A stretch of 64,000 nucleotides of DNA from Lasiosphaeria ovina (Eukaryota; Ascomycota; Sordariomycetes; Sordariales; Lasiosphaeriaceae). The position numbers and the translations under genes were made by a program. The notes below the pieces were generated by a model. The model ran no database searches. It had not been told where the DNA came from and worked only from the letters and a program-made list of their open reading frames with translations. Positions 33,044-45,778 of the stretch are shown in pieces. Every line of letters starts with the position of its first letter. Within the stretch, counting starts at the first letter, position 1. The stretch spans positions 196,001-260,000 of the forward strand of contig JAULSN010000004.1 in NCBI GenBank assembly GCA_033439765.1, written 5' to 3'.

Positions 33044-34287
33044 ATGACGGAAACCACTGCTGCGGCCGACGCCGCCGCCTCGGCGCGCGTCGCCGAACAG
33101 ACCCGCCTCCGCAAGGAGCGCATCGCCGCCAAGATCAAGGCTGGCGGGGCGTCGCGGCTCGGGAGGATCCAGGGCTTGAACGGGCGAGGTGTGTTTTTTT
33201 TTCCGTCGTGTCTTTTTTTGTTGGATATGAAGATTGCGCTGTGATGGAATGAGAAGGTAGTATAGACGGCTAACGCTGGTGGTCTGTGTGTGAAGACGTA
33301 GATAGTGCTTCGCCGCCTGCTGCTGCTACTACTGCTGCTGCGACGACGACGACGACGGCGAAGCCGGCGCCGACAGAAACCCCCGCGCCTGCTGCTGCCG
33401 CTGCCGCTGTACACGCCGACCCCGACGAAGTCGACATCTCGACGCATTACTACCAGCCTCCAACGCGAAGCCGGCCGCCGCAGCCGCCGCAGCCCAGTGC
33501 CGGCGACATGTCCGAGGCGCAGCTACGGCAGATGATGCTGGGGTTTGACGGTCCGCCGGGCGGCGCGGGGCCAGACATGATGGGCGGCATGGGCGGCATA
33601 GGCGGCATGGGTGATATGGGCGGCGACGACCCCATAATGCGCATGATGATGCAGATGCTCGGCGGGCCTGGAGGGGCAGGAGGCATGCCGGGGCTGGGCG
33701 GGGCAGGCGCAGGAGGGGACATGCCGTTTCCGTTTCCGGGAGCAGCCGGGGGGATGGCGGGCGGCCCGTTCGGCAACATGCCGTTTCCGCCCATGGGGCA
33801 GCAGCAGCAGCAGGCGGTCGTGCTGCCCGACCGCTACGCGGCGCTGTGGCGGCTGCTGCACACAGCCGTCGCGCTCGGGCTCGGGATGTACATTGCGCTG
33901 TGGACTTCGTTCAGCGGCACCAAGGCGGAGCGGACCGCGGCTGCGGCTCGCGCGGCGTGGACCGACGTCACCGAGGAGCAGCGCGAGCGGGACGACGAGC
34001 AGACGCTGGCGCGAAAATTCTTCTGGACGTTCGCCACGGCTGAGGCGCTGCTGCTGACTACGCGCTTCTTCGTCGACCGCCGCGGCCGCCGCAGCCCGCT
34101 CGGCGGCGCCGGCGGCGCCGGCGGAATAGGCGGAGGCCTGCTCGGCATGGCCGCTGGGTTTATTCCCCAGCCCTTTAAAGGCTATCTGGAGCTCGCGCTG
34201 CGCTACTTCCAGATTTTCAGTACTGTCAAGGCCGACGTGCTGGTGTGTCTGTTTGTGTTGGGCGCGTGTTCGTGGTGGAGGTCGTAG
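33044..34287 (+). CDS. GET2: GET complex subunit Get2 (tail-anchored protein receptor)
   Basis: Two exons, 33044-33188 and 33296-34287, giving 378 residues. The intron (107 nt) has a GTGTGT donor, a GCTAAC branch site and AAG. The N-terminus has the cytosolic Get3-binding basic helix Q-T-R-L-R-K-E-R-I-A-A-K-I-K followed by G-A-S-R-L-G-R-I, a Get2/CAML hallmark. Next is a disordered Ala/Thr/Pro region and a long Gly/Met/Pro-rich stretch. Three C-terminal hydrophobic segments are visible: L-L-H-T-A-V-A-L-G-L-G-M-Y-I-A-L-W, T-F-A-T-A-E-A-L-L-L-T, and V-L-V-C-L-F-V-L-G-A-C. With Get1 it receives Get3 and inserts tail-anchored proteins into the ER membrane. The Gly/Met-rich insert is unusually long, which may simply be species-specific. 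Confidence 0.88.
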
Positions 34288-34820
34288 GCGGGAAAGAAAT
34301 TGTAGACCGGGGGATGGTGCCTACTTTTGCTTCTTCGGGGAAACAGGGTGACTACTGACTAGTCGCCTGGCGACAGTAGAATAGAGTAATGGATATGAAA
34401 TATTGCCATCTCTCTCTGTGTGTGTTGATTCTTGTGATATTTCTATCAATGACCAGCATCTTTCATTCCGTAGCATGCCATCGGCCTACTGTAAGCCTGC
34501 CCACCATGAAGAATCCCGCCTGCTTCAACCGCCATGTTTTCTCTAGTCGACTCTCATTGTGTATGTGCATACATGTATGTACGATCTGTGTGCGTGCGTG
34601 TGTGTATAGCCTCCCTCCTCTGTTTCCGCCGCCCGTTATTTCTTTCTTTCTCATTCTCTCCTACAGGCACAAATACCGTGGCTCTCTGCTGTCCACTGGA
34701 CGGACTATTACGGTGAGAGCTCGCGTCCTGTATATGCATGTTTCCAGATATGTAATACATTTGCATATCCTTACATGTACACTTCATAGGTAGGCACCTA
34801 GGCACTTGTTTACCTACCTA

Positions 34821-34842
34821 TCGACTCGACTCGACTCGACTC
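34821..34842. repeat. (TCGAC)n short tandem repeat
   Basis: Four full units and a partial one read directly. Confidence 0.8.
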
Positions 34843-35621
34843 TGTTGAGGAGCGACCTCTCACCCACGGTGTTGTAACTAGCTACGATGAGAGACGGCTT
34901 GTGCCCATTAATTACCATGTATATATCTACATACATTATATCCCGAAAGACGTGTGTATATGTGGATTTCGTTCCATGGACCGTAGGACACACTCATTGG
35001 CAGAGACCTGTTCCCGCAATCCATTTAGACACGCCACTTGTGGGAAAGAAAAAGCCCTGCCAGTCTGCTATCAATATCTACACGCGCCGTCTGCTGTTGT
35101 ACAGTACATACGTAGGTTCGCCCGTCATTATACCTAACCCGACCCATGCACGTCTTGCCCTGCTGGTATTCGACCAAGAGCCCCGCCAGTGTATAATAAT
35201 AATAATAATAGAGAAATACCATATGCCCACGATCAGAAAGAGGCCAGGAATCTAGAACCTGTCTCACAGCTGCCGGTACACCAGCAGACAAGACAGACAG
35301 ACGCCTGCTACCTCTACCTACCTAATAGTTCTGGGCGACAACAGCTAGCTAGCTAGAACCTGGGCCCATCACAGACAGAACCCGTTTTTTCTTTCAGGTG
35401 AACGAACGGAGCGAGCTGCTCTACTGAAGCTATCGTTGGAGAGCTTATGAGCCGAGCCGTAAGGTGGCGTACGTAGTCCTCGGGCGGAGAGAGACTGCAT
35501 TCTCAACTTGATTCCATTTCTACCTACACCGAATGGTTCTCGATTAGGGATTGGCTAGGGCAGTTCTGGAATCTTTTCTGGGGATTGGTCGACCGGAAGA
35601 ACTCCTGAAGGAAAGAAACGA

Positions 35622-35675
35622 CTTTCGAGCGTAGAGAGCAGCCCGCCGCAGGGGCTCCGGAGGACCGCCGGAGGC
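35622..35675 (+). repeat. GC-rich hairpin repeat, copy A
   Basis: Runs from CTTTCGAGCG through GCCCGCCGCAGGGGC to GCCGGAGGC, followed by a purine tail (AAAAGAGAAAGAGGAAAG). It shares order and sequence with copies at 44589, 53932 and 59204. Confidence 0.8.
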
Positions 35676-35941
35676 AAAAGAGAAAGAGGAAAGAAGAAAA
35701 AGAGGCTGTTAAGCTCCTATACCTGACTTGCCAGGTAGCGTGGTTTTATATTGCTGCTTCGAGCAGTTCAGAGTTTGGTTCGGCAGGCAAGACAGAGCCA
35801 AATAGACAGGTGGAAGTAGACCGCCCAGACACAGCAACATCAAGAACTCGTTCCATGTATTTACCATGCCCAATCACTCAAATATGTACTAGAATTGACT
35901 GCAAACCAAGAATACATTACACTGGCACAGTCCACCCTCTC

Positions 35942-37605
35942 CTACGGCTTCAGCACAGTGCCCAAGACGCTCCCGAGAACGCCGCGGACGCCGGCCTTGT
36001 TCTCCACCACGCAGGTGAAGACGACGGCAGTGCTGAAGGCAAAGACAAACGTCTCCCGCCACTGCTTGTCCCACGCGTAGCGGCGGGGGAGCAGGGTGGC
36101 GAGCGCCCGCGGCGCTACAAACAGCGCCATGTCCTTCCGGCGGCGGGCGTTCTCAATCATAATGCTCCAACCGCACAGAACACAGCCCGAGGCGACGCAG
36201 AGGCCGCCGTCGATGGCCTGTCGTGCGGCTGTGCCGGTGCTCAGCAGGCGGGGACCCAGGCGCGTGCGTGCCAGGCACACGCCGTAGAAAAAGAGGGAGA
36301 TGAACGCACCCAAGAATGCCGAGGAGCGCACTGCCGAGATGACGGCCCGCCTGATGCCTTTCAGGTTTGGGCTGCGCACGGCGAGGAGCAGCGTGAGGGG
36401 CAAGTAAGTCGCCATGGCCCACCGGAAGGAGCGCACGAATCGAGTCACGGTGTGTAGCTCGCACGACGAACCCCCTGAGCCCATGTGGACCATCTCGCAG
36501 GGAAACGGGATGGACTTTGCCGGGTCTCCCCATTGCACTGGCCACCCGTAGTCGGCGCACATGGCACCAAGCAACGGTGCCTGGCCCGTCTCCTCGCCAT
36601 AGCGCAGCTCGCCCTGTCTGCAGCGCCGCAACGCCTCGATCAGGCGGCCATCGACGGCGGCGGCTGAGCTGATCCATTTGTTGTAGGACCTAGGCAGGCG
36701 AGACGGGCGATATATCCACGTCCACATGATCAGGCCGCTTGACAAGGCAAACATGGCCGGATCAATGAGGCGCGATATGGCCCTCTCGAGCCTGGTCCAC
36801 TTCTGCGCAGTGAGCCGGCGCGTCTTGCGCCGAGCCCATAACTCGCCGACGATGACGTCGAGAGCACGCGTGGCGGCGAAGAGTGACAAGTCCAAGGTAC
36901 GTCCGGCATACCTGATGGTCGTTTGTTTCTCGGCGCCGTTCACCGAGTGGTCATCTCCGGGGTTGGGGGTGACGGTCTCGGTGAAGCTTGGCGTCTGCTT
37001 TGACTGAAGCAGCCGCAGGCCGAACCAGGCGGAGATGAAGGAGGCAACCCATCTCGACAGTCTTTTGGAAGGACGATATTAGCACACGACTAGCCCCTAT
37101 TTGGTGGCAGGGGCACCTGGCACGAGCAAGAAGTCACTCACCTCTTGCGCGCCAGCTCCGAGAGATTCCGGGCGAAGTGGTTGAAAACGATCTCGAGGGG
37201 TACCTGTAAGAGGCGTGGCCGGTATTAGTGATATTCTGTCATGGGTGAGACTTGGGACACACACACCTCGAGTAACGTGCTGCCGCCGACAATGGCGGCG
37301 CAAAATGTGGGGAAACGCTGTAAATCGAGGCCGCCGAGGAGGACGTGGCGCAGGGAGTCGAGAAAGAGTTGGCCCTGTACGTGTACGCCTTTGGTTTTTG
37401 CCTCTGCATCCGCAGTTCCGCCGGGCGTGTCGCGGGCGGGAACCTTGTGTCTCCGGCGTGTCAGGTGTTGCAGCAACAAGGTTAGGAGGCGAGGAGCCAC
37501 GGCCGACGCATAACCAAGCAGATATGCGCGCACGAGGGGCCGCAGCACCGGAGGGATCCCGTCATCCCATCTCGCCCGGCGGCTGGGGACCCGCGGCGAC
37601 ACCAT
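35942..37605 (-). CDS. TMEM135-like multi-pass membrane protein
   Basis: Three exons, 37605-37267, 37203-37142 and 37061-35942, giving 506 residues. The donors are GTGTGT and GTGAGT; the last intron has GTGCTAAT before AAAAG. The joins rebuild G-G-S-T-L-L-E-V-P-L-E-I-V and A-R-K-R-L-S-R-W-V. Typical features are L-R-H-V-L-L-G-G-L-D-L-Q-R-F-P-T-F, F-A-A-T-R-A-L-D-V-I-V-G-E-L-W, Y-N-K-W-I-S-S-A-A-A-V-D, a Cys-containing C-A-D-Y-G-W-P motif, and several hydrophobic segments (for example Y-L-P-L-T-L-L-L-A-V and F-L-G-A-F-I-S-L-F-F-Y-G-V-C-L-A). Fungal proteins of this type resemble TMEM135, a peroxisome- and mitochondria-linked membrane protein. Its biochemical role in fungi is not known to me. 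Confidence 0.82.
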
Positions 37606-40600
37606 AGACGCGCTCCGCCGAGACCCAGGACAGCGGCGAGGGCTTCCGTCCGGACCGAAGGTAATAAGGGGTGGGCACGTCCGTAGCTGAGTAGGGTGCG
37701 GATAGCTAGATGTGAGGTAGGTAGATACTAGAATATTCTAGGTGGGATGGCAAGGTATTAGAGTTAGGTTGTACGGTATGATATAATAATTTGCTTTCCG
37801 CTCCAACAGCCACCTCCTGTCCCCTCATGCAGGCGTGCGAACGCCATGGCATAGCGCTGTCCGAGGCAAGCCGAAGCAGAAGCCCCTCAGCTAAGGTATG
37901 CTAGGAAATAACGGACTGCATTCGACAACTTGGAGCTACGTACATACGTAGGTGGCTGGGTACCTTAGGTAGTTAAGTGTTTGGGGCGACTGGACAACTC
38001 ACCAAAGGCGCTGTCCAGGAATAGGACGCGATAGTATGTGCGGGCGCGGGCGCGGGCGCGGTCGCGTTCGGTTGTTAAGCTGTCCAAGTGACACGCTCTG
38101 GCAGAGAAGCCACAAGGTCGTCGTTGCTTGGAGAAACTACCGAGGTACGAAGTACTTGCTCTGGCTGGGCGGTTGCCACTAATCAGTGCGCGCTCGCCTG
38201 ACTTGGCCAAAGCTGGTTACTTGAGCTTGAACTTTTTGCTCGGTGTCAGCTTGGAGCAGGACTTAGGTTGAGTGTGGACGAAGTCGGCAGGTCCAGTCTT
38301 TCAGTTACTAAAATGCATTGCCTTGTTGGCTCCTTCCCTAGTCGACGTTCCCCCCTGTTTTGAGACCGAACGCGTCTAACCTCGGCGCGCGGAAGGTGTA
38401 CCTTGCAGACACTGCAGATGAAGCACGTTTGAGTTCAAGTGTTGTGACGACACTCTGAGTACGGTCAAAATGGCCTCAACGCCCAATCAATTGCCAAGCA
38501 ACGTAAGTGAGCTTGCCGGTTGGGAGTGGAAGGTGCAGATGATGTCTAATGGAGGACTCTTATCTCAGCATGTCACCTCAGGTCAGGCAACGAAAGAAAC
38601 CTGAAACCGTAATGCAACCTTGCACGCCCTTCAGCCTTAAGCTTCTCCTACGTAATAACGGAACCTATAAGCAGCAAGGCACCTCACGCACTGAGAGAGT
38701 ATGTGAAGGCATCCGTAACAACTTCCCATTACTCTCCACTCCAGCCGCCGACCTGCACAGACCAAAAAGACACGGGAGCACCCGCGCCTATTCCATGCCC
38801 AGAAGGGAAGCTCTTAGCAGCTTGCAGCCCGTCACAGAAATACGGCGACGCGAAACACACTTGTAAGTTGCAGGGGCTCTCAGCAGAAGCCCCACCCCCG
38901 CAAGAATCCTACCAACATCCTTGTCACCACCTGGGAGGATCTTGGAATCGCCCGCCCAGGCTCAGGAGTCGACCCGAGGTTGACAGGAACACTGCCTAGG
39001 ACAGCCTGCAGCTGTTTCGGGGAGCTAGATAATAAACCGCAAGCCGACCTGCTGTATGTACGTAGCTTGCGAACTGCTTCGAGGTGTGCTTGTCGACGCA
39101 CATGTAGTTTAAGATTCGGTAGTGCGGTTTGGAGGTATACCTCCCCCGCATTTGCTGCTCACCTGCGGAGACCCAAGGCGCCCCAACAAGAAAAGATGCT
39201 CACCCGAATATCTGGTCGGAATCAATCGGCCTGACGAGTTGCCCGGCTTTGGCGTGCTGTGTATGTACATACGTAGTAGCTCCTCGTGCCTTCTTCTGGG
39301 CGGGAGCTTCCATGTATACACCCATCCCTCCCTGTGGATGCCGTTGCATACTCGAAAACTCCAAAACTTGAACAGGGCGAAGCGAGAGCGCAGTTGGCTG
39401 CTACTACGGAGCATTGCTTGCCTGGTGAAACGCTGCCGCGTCCCCAAGTCCAGCGACGGCGAGTCTCTCTGTAAACTGAGAATACTATGTATGCTCCTAG
39501 TCCTGAAGCTACACCATACTACGCACACTAGGACTCTGGTTGCCGGTAATGAAAAGCTTCGACGGGACAAACGCGGGGCTCCGAGAACTCGGCGGGCATG
39601 TGACAGACCCTCAGCGTCGCCCACAGCAAATATATCGCGATACAAGGATCCGCGGCACGACATTCAGGTTCGCATCGCAAAAGGCGTTGTCTGCCAAGGG
39701 GCAGGGATGCGCAGTCGCTACGGCATATAAGCATATGTGGCGCAAATTGGGGCACTAGGCCCTCCATACCCCGTCCTGTCCTCTCGCTATCGTCCGTGGA
39801 GTCTTGTTGAGTTAAACCTGGGGCTCCGTCCATCCCATCGTTTGTTTTGCTGCTCGCTCCGGTTTCTCGCTCTCTATATCTTCGAGATCGAAGCAACAAT
39901 AGCGTCTTTGAGCGCTGCCATGGTCAGGATTCTAGTCCAGGGCCTTCCGCGTTGTTTGACTTCCATGTTCCATTGCCCGGATTCCGGGCGCCCCATCTAA
40001 AAAAGGCTCCGCTCGTCCCCGTGACTGAATTGGAGGTGCCCCCCTGCTCCTCGAGATCCATCTCGCTATTCCGCATTTTCCCAGCTCTGCAAAAGCACCC
40101 ACTGCCGCAGCTGCTCACACCACAAACACTCGCGGGACACTGGGCCTCACTCGGTCTCTCCCAGTCCAGTCTGCTCCCGGCCAGTCCCGTCTCGCGCGTC
40201 GCCGTCCCTGCGCCCGGGCCCAGGCCCTGAAAATACAACCTACGAGCCACTACCATCGCAGCTCTCTGGGGAGTCCCGGGATTTGGCTGCGGGTACCTAC
40301 AGTGCCGTCGAGCGTGCTTGCAGTAGTACCTACCCCGGCGGGACATTGAGACTCGCAGCAAACTCGCAGGCTCCAGTTCCCACCTGCCGACCCATATTGA
40401 ATAACCTACAAACCTACCTTGCTGGCATTGGAGGATCCCGCAGACGGAGGCTGCGCGGGGTGTACGGAGCCCAGCCCAGCACAGCACACCCGCCCGCCCC
40501 TTCTGGCCGGCTCGATCTAGCTTGGCACCGACCTGAGTTACTACCAAGTAGTCGACTCGTCGGGCTGTCATGTCACGTCACGGCCCCGGGGCCGCTTCTC

Positions 40601-41072
40601 TGCATCTCAGGCTGCATGCGGTGCCGTTTGGAACCTCGCACCGCCCCATTCCCGGCTTTTGACGACGCGCACCTGCCCGCTTTGCCGCCCTGCCGCTGTG
40701 CCCAAGAGCCAGCGCGATCGTGCCTGTCCTGGCCGACGACCTACGCCAGCGCCCGCCCGGCACCTCTTGCTTCTTCCGTCATATCTTTGTTGTTCTGTTT
40801 TGCTCTTTTTTCGAAGCTCGGAGGAAAGACGTGCTTTCCTGGTGGGTCTCTTCGGCACCATTCTTTTTAACCGCCCTTTGTAAACCTTTCGACGCCGCCC
40901 TTGTGCTGTCCTATCGACCTTATGAACCTCGCGTCGCCAGGCCCGGTTCAGTATCTGCCACATATACAGTTACGATTACGACCTCCAGATCACACAATAC
41001 GCCACTTGTTTGTATATATCTTGGATCATCAGTTCATGTCGCCGCTGGGCGCGTGGTGCAGCGTTTCGGACA
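37606..41072. other. Long gene-free region upstream of the bHLH gene
   Basis: About 3.5 kb. GGGCGC repeats lie near 38040-38060. No frame had recognisable domains; a 215-residue minus-strand frame at 39924-40571 lacks coding character. The last kilobase is GC- and pyrimidine-rich and is probably the promoter and long leader of the bHLH gene. Confidence 0.5.
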
Positions 41073-43407
41073 ATGGCCCAGACCTCAGAGAAGCTGGCAG
41101 ATCAGTTTGGGGCAGCTGGTTCGTAGACATGTGGCGCCGTCACGCCGTCCGGCTTGGGGCAGCAACTTGGCGCTAACTTGCTTCCACCCAGATACCCCCG
41201 TTCCAGACATCGGCAGCATTGTCGGTAACTTTGCCCTCGACGCCACCACCGGTTCGTCCTCCCCTTCGGCACCGGCAACTCCCTGCCTATCGTAGCACAT
41301 CCAACTGACCTTGCTACGCTACCAGATAGCATCAACCCTTCATGCCTAGACGTCAACTTCACATACCATAGTTCGTCTCTTCTCGGTGGCTCACGCAATT
41401 ACCCCCGCTCCCTTGCACTGGCTGACCCTACTGTCGTTGCCAGATCCCGACGGGTTACTACCAACAGACGCTACTATGGGCGGGCTATCCGTACCCTATC
41501 CCTCGCCCCCCTCTCGGGGATTTACAACTTCGGCGCTCAAGAACACGGAGTTGAGGAATCATAAGAGTCCTGGGCCGAGGGGAACATTGATGCAGAACGG
41601 CCCGTTGCTGACGAGGACCGACAGGCATGATCTGGACGGCTTCTTCGATCTCTTCAACTCTGCTGCCTCTGTCAATGCTGCAAGGTTTAGCGAAAACGGC
41701 AACAATTTAAATAGCTGGAATTTCCCGCCTGATCTGCTGGACCATACGGTGCAATATCCTGGGGCGCCAATATTTACAGGCTCGGGTCTGCAGCATGTGA
41801 ATCCGCAACAACTTTCAACACAGCTAGGGGAGCCATACTTGGCCGAGGCAGTGTTTACACCGGGGGACCAGTTTCAGACGCCACACCATGCACAGAGACA
41901 AGAGCATTCACCGCATCAACAGCAACGACAGCAATACTCAGCGCCACAACAGCATCTGCCGCCTCAACAGCAGCCGCCACAGAATTATCAACCACCACAA
42001 CACTATACGCGGCAACCACAACAGCATACGCAGCTGGAGCGAACAACGTATCCGCAACCGCCAGCTTCTCACTGGGCTAGCCAGCATCAGGCACCCGACG
42101 TCCTTGCTGCTGCGTCTGTCCTGTCGCCCCCAGGCACCTCAGCCCTACATCGAATATCATTCCCGCATGGACTGCCGGTGCCCGTACAGCCCGCAAGGAA
42201 CAACTCCGTGGCTTCTGTGACGACTTCATCCCATATGTATCCCACGGCTTCTACGCCTCCTCTGGCCGTCCCTGCCGCCGCCGAACACCAGCCCATGCAA
42301 GCACAGTACCCGTTTGGCTACAGGACCGAATCCCACCACGGATCGCTTAACTCGGATCGGGACGATACCTTGACACAGATGATGTGGGGCGCTCGTAACC
42401 CGGTCCCCGCTACACGGGCGCCGCCGCCTGTGGAAGTGCAATATGGCTCGGATACGAGCTTCAACAGGCCGAACTACATCCCGCAGTCGGCTGAAGATTC
42501 GAGCGAGGCTCTTTCGAAGCAGCAGATTTCGTATCTTGATTGCCTGACAGTCAATAAAAGCGCCGTGACAACGCGGGCTTCGAGTCCGTTGCAAGCTGCA
42601 GGTTGGGCGGTGCCTCCTAGTTCCCCAAAAACCCAACACAAAACACCACGACGTCCGTCTGGGCGGTCCAAGCATCGAACGCATAGCTCTACAGAGTTGG
42701 GCTCAGAAGTGCCCTTGCACAAGCGGATAAAGCGGGAGGAACAGGAACCCAGCGCGAGTGACGAGAGCGAGGAGGAATACGAAGAAAATGAAGGGCCAAA
42801 ACAGGCGGACCAGTCGCCGGCTAGGGGCAAGGCAAGAAGGCCAAGCAGGCCTAAGAAGCCGACCAAGCCGAGGAGGACAAGCAAGTCGATCAAACTGGAA
42901 GACGCCGGGGAACCGGACGAATCCAGGTGGGCCACGTCTCAGGAGAACCTCTCTGGCAGCAAAACCCCCTCTGCCGGCCGGAAGCGGAAGTCTCAGACGG
43001 AAGGTGAGAGTGAAACGAGCTCGCCCGCAGCCACTTCTGCCTCACCGCAGAAAGATGCGAAGCCCAGGTCACAGTCTCGTTCCATTGCCAGCGTTGGCAC
43101 GCCCCAGGTTCCCAGACGAGAAAACTTAACGCCGCAGCAAAAACGCGACAACCACATAAAAAGCGAGCAGCGACGGCGGTCCTTGATCAAGGATGGTTTT
43201 GCGGATCTTAGCAAGATTGTTCCCCGGCTCAGCGGCGGCGGATTCAGTAAAGCCAATGTCGTCAACTACACGGCCGAGTGGATCGAGGAGCTGAAGGAGG
43301 GCAACATGAGGCTGCGGGAGCAGCTCAGACTCGCAAATCTACGTGATGATCCCGGACACGGCGAGGACGGGGATGACGCCCCCGAGGCAGGTGCTGACGG
43401 AACCTAA
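41073..43407 (+). CDS. bHLH transcription factor
   Basis: Proposed exons: 41073-41118, 41192-41251, 41326-41370 and 41444-43407, giving 704 residues. All three introns start GTTCGT and end CCAG, with CTAAC or CTGAC branch sites, and the frame stays open. Without these small exons the gene would start at a Met of the last exon (41476 is the next plausible one). The middle is Gln/Pro/His-rich and disordered. A basic region (R-P-S-R-P-K-K-P-T-K-P-R-R) and an acidic patch precede the bHLH at about residues 612-675: K-R-D-N-H-I-K-S-E-Q-R-R-R, then helix 1, a G-G-G-F-S-K-A loop and helix 2 W-I-E-E-L. His, Glu and Arg of the E-box-contacting set are present. The target genes are unknown; it could be an Ino4-, Max- or Mlx-like factor. 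Confidence 0.85.
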
Positions 43408-43804
43408 GCTGATAAAAGCTGCGGGCAACTGATGAGGCTGGTGGTCGGTCAGGAAGGGGCCAAAGAAGAAAAAGTGCTAAAAAGGCGTTTGATGCTTCAA
43501 GCGGGCCTGAGCGGCAGGCTCACGAATACCCTGTCGGTACCATAGCAATGTAGTAATAATATTTAACTGTAGACGGGGCGGGTATGGGAGGCGAGTCCAT
43601 GGAGGTGTAGCATTTTCGCGTGTTTGGTGTTAAGAGAGGGTTGAGCTGGGGCAAAAGGGGGTGGATGGCGTCTTTTGGTTTATGATACCGTTAGTGGATA
43701 GGGGAATGGAAGTTGTGGTCGCTTGCGATTGCTTTTTTGCGTGTTTTAATCTTGTTTCGTCTTGTCTCTGCTGGTGACTGCTGGCGGGAGGAACTTGTCG
43801 GGCG

Positions 43805-44200
43805 GGCCGGGTTGAGTTGAGACGAGTCAAGTTCAGCTGAGCTGGGCCTGAATTGACTTGTACATGTCCTGAGCTGCTGGGTTGACTTGCACATACATGT
43901 TCTGAGCTGGGCTGAGCTTCTGGGTTGACATTACTGTGATGATACCCGAGTTTAGAGCCGAACTGACTTGACTTGAACTGGGTTGTGTTGTTGAACTGAG
44001 CTGAGCTGATCTGGGCTGGGCTGGGCTGGGCTGGGCTGGGCTGGGCTGCTGGGTTGAGATGACGATGACCTGGTCGATACCTGAGGTTACGAGTCGAAAT
44101 TAGAGTCGGATTGACTTGACTTGACTTAAACTAACTTGACTTGAACTGAGTTGAAGTAAGTTGAACTAAGTTGACGTGGTTTAAGCCAAGTTAAAGCAAT
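43805..44200. repeat. Degenerate pentamer array (TTGAC / TGAGC / CTGGG types)
   Basis: Repeated TTGACTTGACTTGAACTGAG-like units, interrupted by other sequence. A pure (CTGGG)n block lies at about 44011-44047. Confidence 0.75.
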
Positions 44201-44528
44201 GAGGTGCTGCTCCTAGCATTGTTCTTGCTATTACGTCTATGTTGCTATTAACGCTGCTATTGCTGTTGATGTTGCTGCTAATGTTGATGTTGATGCTTTA
44301 TCGTTATTGCCGTTATATTTTGTTATATTTCGTCTGCTCGAGGAGGGACTTCCACAGTTGGATCTACCTATCACCGAAGGATAAGGGCTTACCGGTACCC
44401 ATCACCACGCACACACTACTTGAGCATTTGCCGCGCGCGGTACAGCAAAAAAAAGTCAAACAATTAATTCAACGGCACTACTCCGACCAAGTCATGCGTT
44501 ATTGCTGTCATTGTTCTCGTCGCGGCCC

Positions 44529-44532
44529 TTTT

Positions 44533-44576
<44 letters not shown>

Positions 44577-44585
44577 TCCTTCCTT
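44529..44585. repeat. (TTTC)n microsatellite
   Basis: About twelve TTTC units directly visible, abutting GC-rich repeat copy B. Confidence 0.9.
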
Positions 44586-44588
44586 TTT

Positions 44589-44630
44589 GCCTCCGGCGGC
44601 CCTCCGGGGGCCCCTGCGGCGGGCTGCTTT
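44589..44630 (-). repeat. GC-rich hairpin repeat, copy B (short)
   Basis: Read on the minus strand it has GCAGCCCGCCGCAGGGGC and CCGCCGGAGGC followed by a purine tail, here expanded into (GAAA)n. The CTTTCGAGCG start of the other copies is missing. Confidence 0.75.
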
Positions 44631-45754
44631 CCTTTCCCTCATACTATTAAACAAACCAGAATCTCTTTCTTTCTTATTTTAGCTCTATCTGATCGACCAG
44701 TTCCCGTTGTCGATCACATAACTACCTTATCTACCTTGGGTACGTAGCCAATACCCGTGCGAGAAACTCTCATGTCAAAAAAAGAAAAGGGTATAGAAGA
44801 AAGCTTTAGAGAGATCGTCTCTCCACAAAAGGAGCAGCGTTCTTCATTTATTTACAGGAAGAGGAACGGGAACACACCGATCGAGCAGTGCCATATTTTC
44901 AAGGGGGCTGCTTTCCCTGGGGCGGTTACCTTGCCTTGCCCTGCCCTGCCTTGCCTTGCCTTGCCTTATAGTGTAATACCTCAACTTCCCGACCTGACCT
45001 GACGAGCGGTCTGATGGATGGATGGGCCATTAAAAAGGGGCAGAAGAAGAAAAGAAGAAGAGAGCAAGTACCTCTAACCAACAAAAATACACACACTACT
45101 CCGTATACAGAAGGTGGATGAAGGGTTATTATTGTCTATTGTAATTAGATACCAACCTCAGAACCTGTCATGTATCATGACTATCATGCCCGCTGTTGTT
45201 ATTAGTGTTGTCTCACGCTGAGAATATCATCTCGCCACCAGCGCCACGATCTTCGCTTGTGCTTCTCTGACAGGCGAGGCAGAGGAATGCAGGATTGTAG
45301 AAAAAAAGAAAAGAAAAAAAGGCGTTATCACGATTGTGTGTAAGTCTGTCCACGTGTGCGTGTCTGCGTGTGGGTAATGTGATTATCCATACTGCGTATG
45401 TGTGTGTGATTCAGAGAAGAAATATCGAAAACCGTGCCCCTTCCTTCCTCGCCGACGCGTGAGGGCCATGGTGGTGGTGGTGTCCTACCCAGATGCCATC
45501 CATGACGACATGGACACGAACCACAAACAGCAGTAACAAAAACGGCGCCGGGAACGGCAAAGGAATATGCATAAATGCCTTACCTCATCCTAGCAACCTT
45601 ACCAATCCTGAAGGTGGTCTCGGTGAATTTACAAGTCTGTCTGTCTGCACAGACAGAAGAAGGAATGGGAATGAATGGGGGAGGGGGGGCGAAGGAAGGA
45701 AGGAATCCCGCCAATAGTCCCGTTCGTCCCCGTGCACATACATGCATACATGCA

Positions 45755-45778
45755 CATCCATCCATCCATCCATCCATC
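45755..45778. repeat. (CATC)n microsatellite
   Basis: Six CATC units read directly. Confidence 0.85.

Larger units (their letters stand above)
34288..35941. other. Gene-free stretch with simple repeats and one GC-rich repeat copy
   Basis: About 1.65 kb without a recognisable gene. It holds (TCGAC)n near 34821-34842, a short (ATA)n near 35195, CTAGCTAGCTAG near 35344, and the first copy of the dispersed GC-rich repeat at 35622-35675. Confidence 0.55.

Noticed and set aside
38470..38604. Small spliced frame starting ATGGCCTCAACGCCC with a GTAAGT donor
   Set aside because: Only about 22 residues with no conserved part. The donor looks good but the product stops at once in the next exon; possibly a dead gene start, not supportable.
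39924..40571. 215-residue minus-strand frame in the long gene-free region
   Set aside because: Composition follows local GC content, there are no recognisable motifs, and no flanking splice structure. Probably the bHLH gene's promoter.
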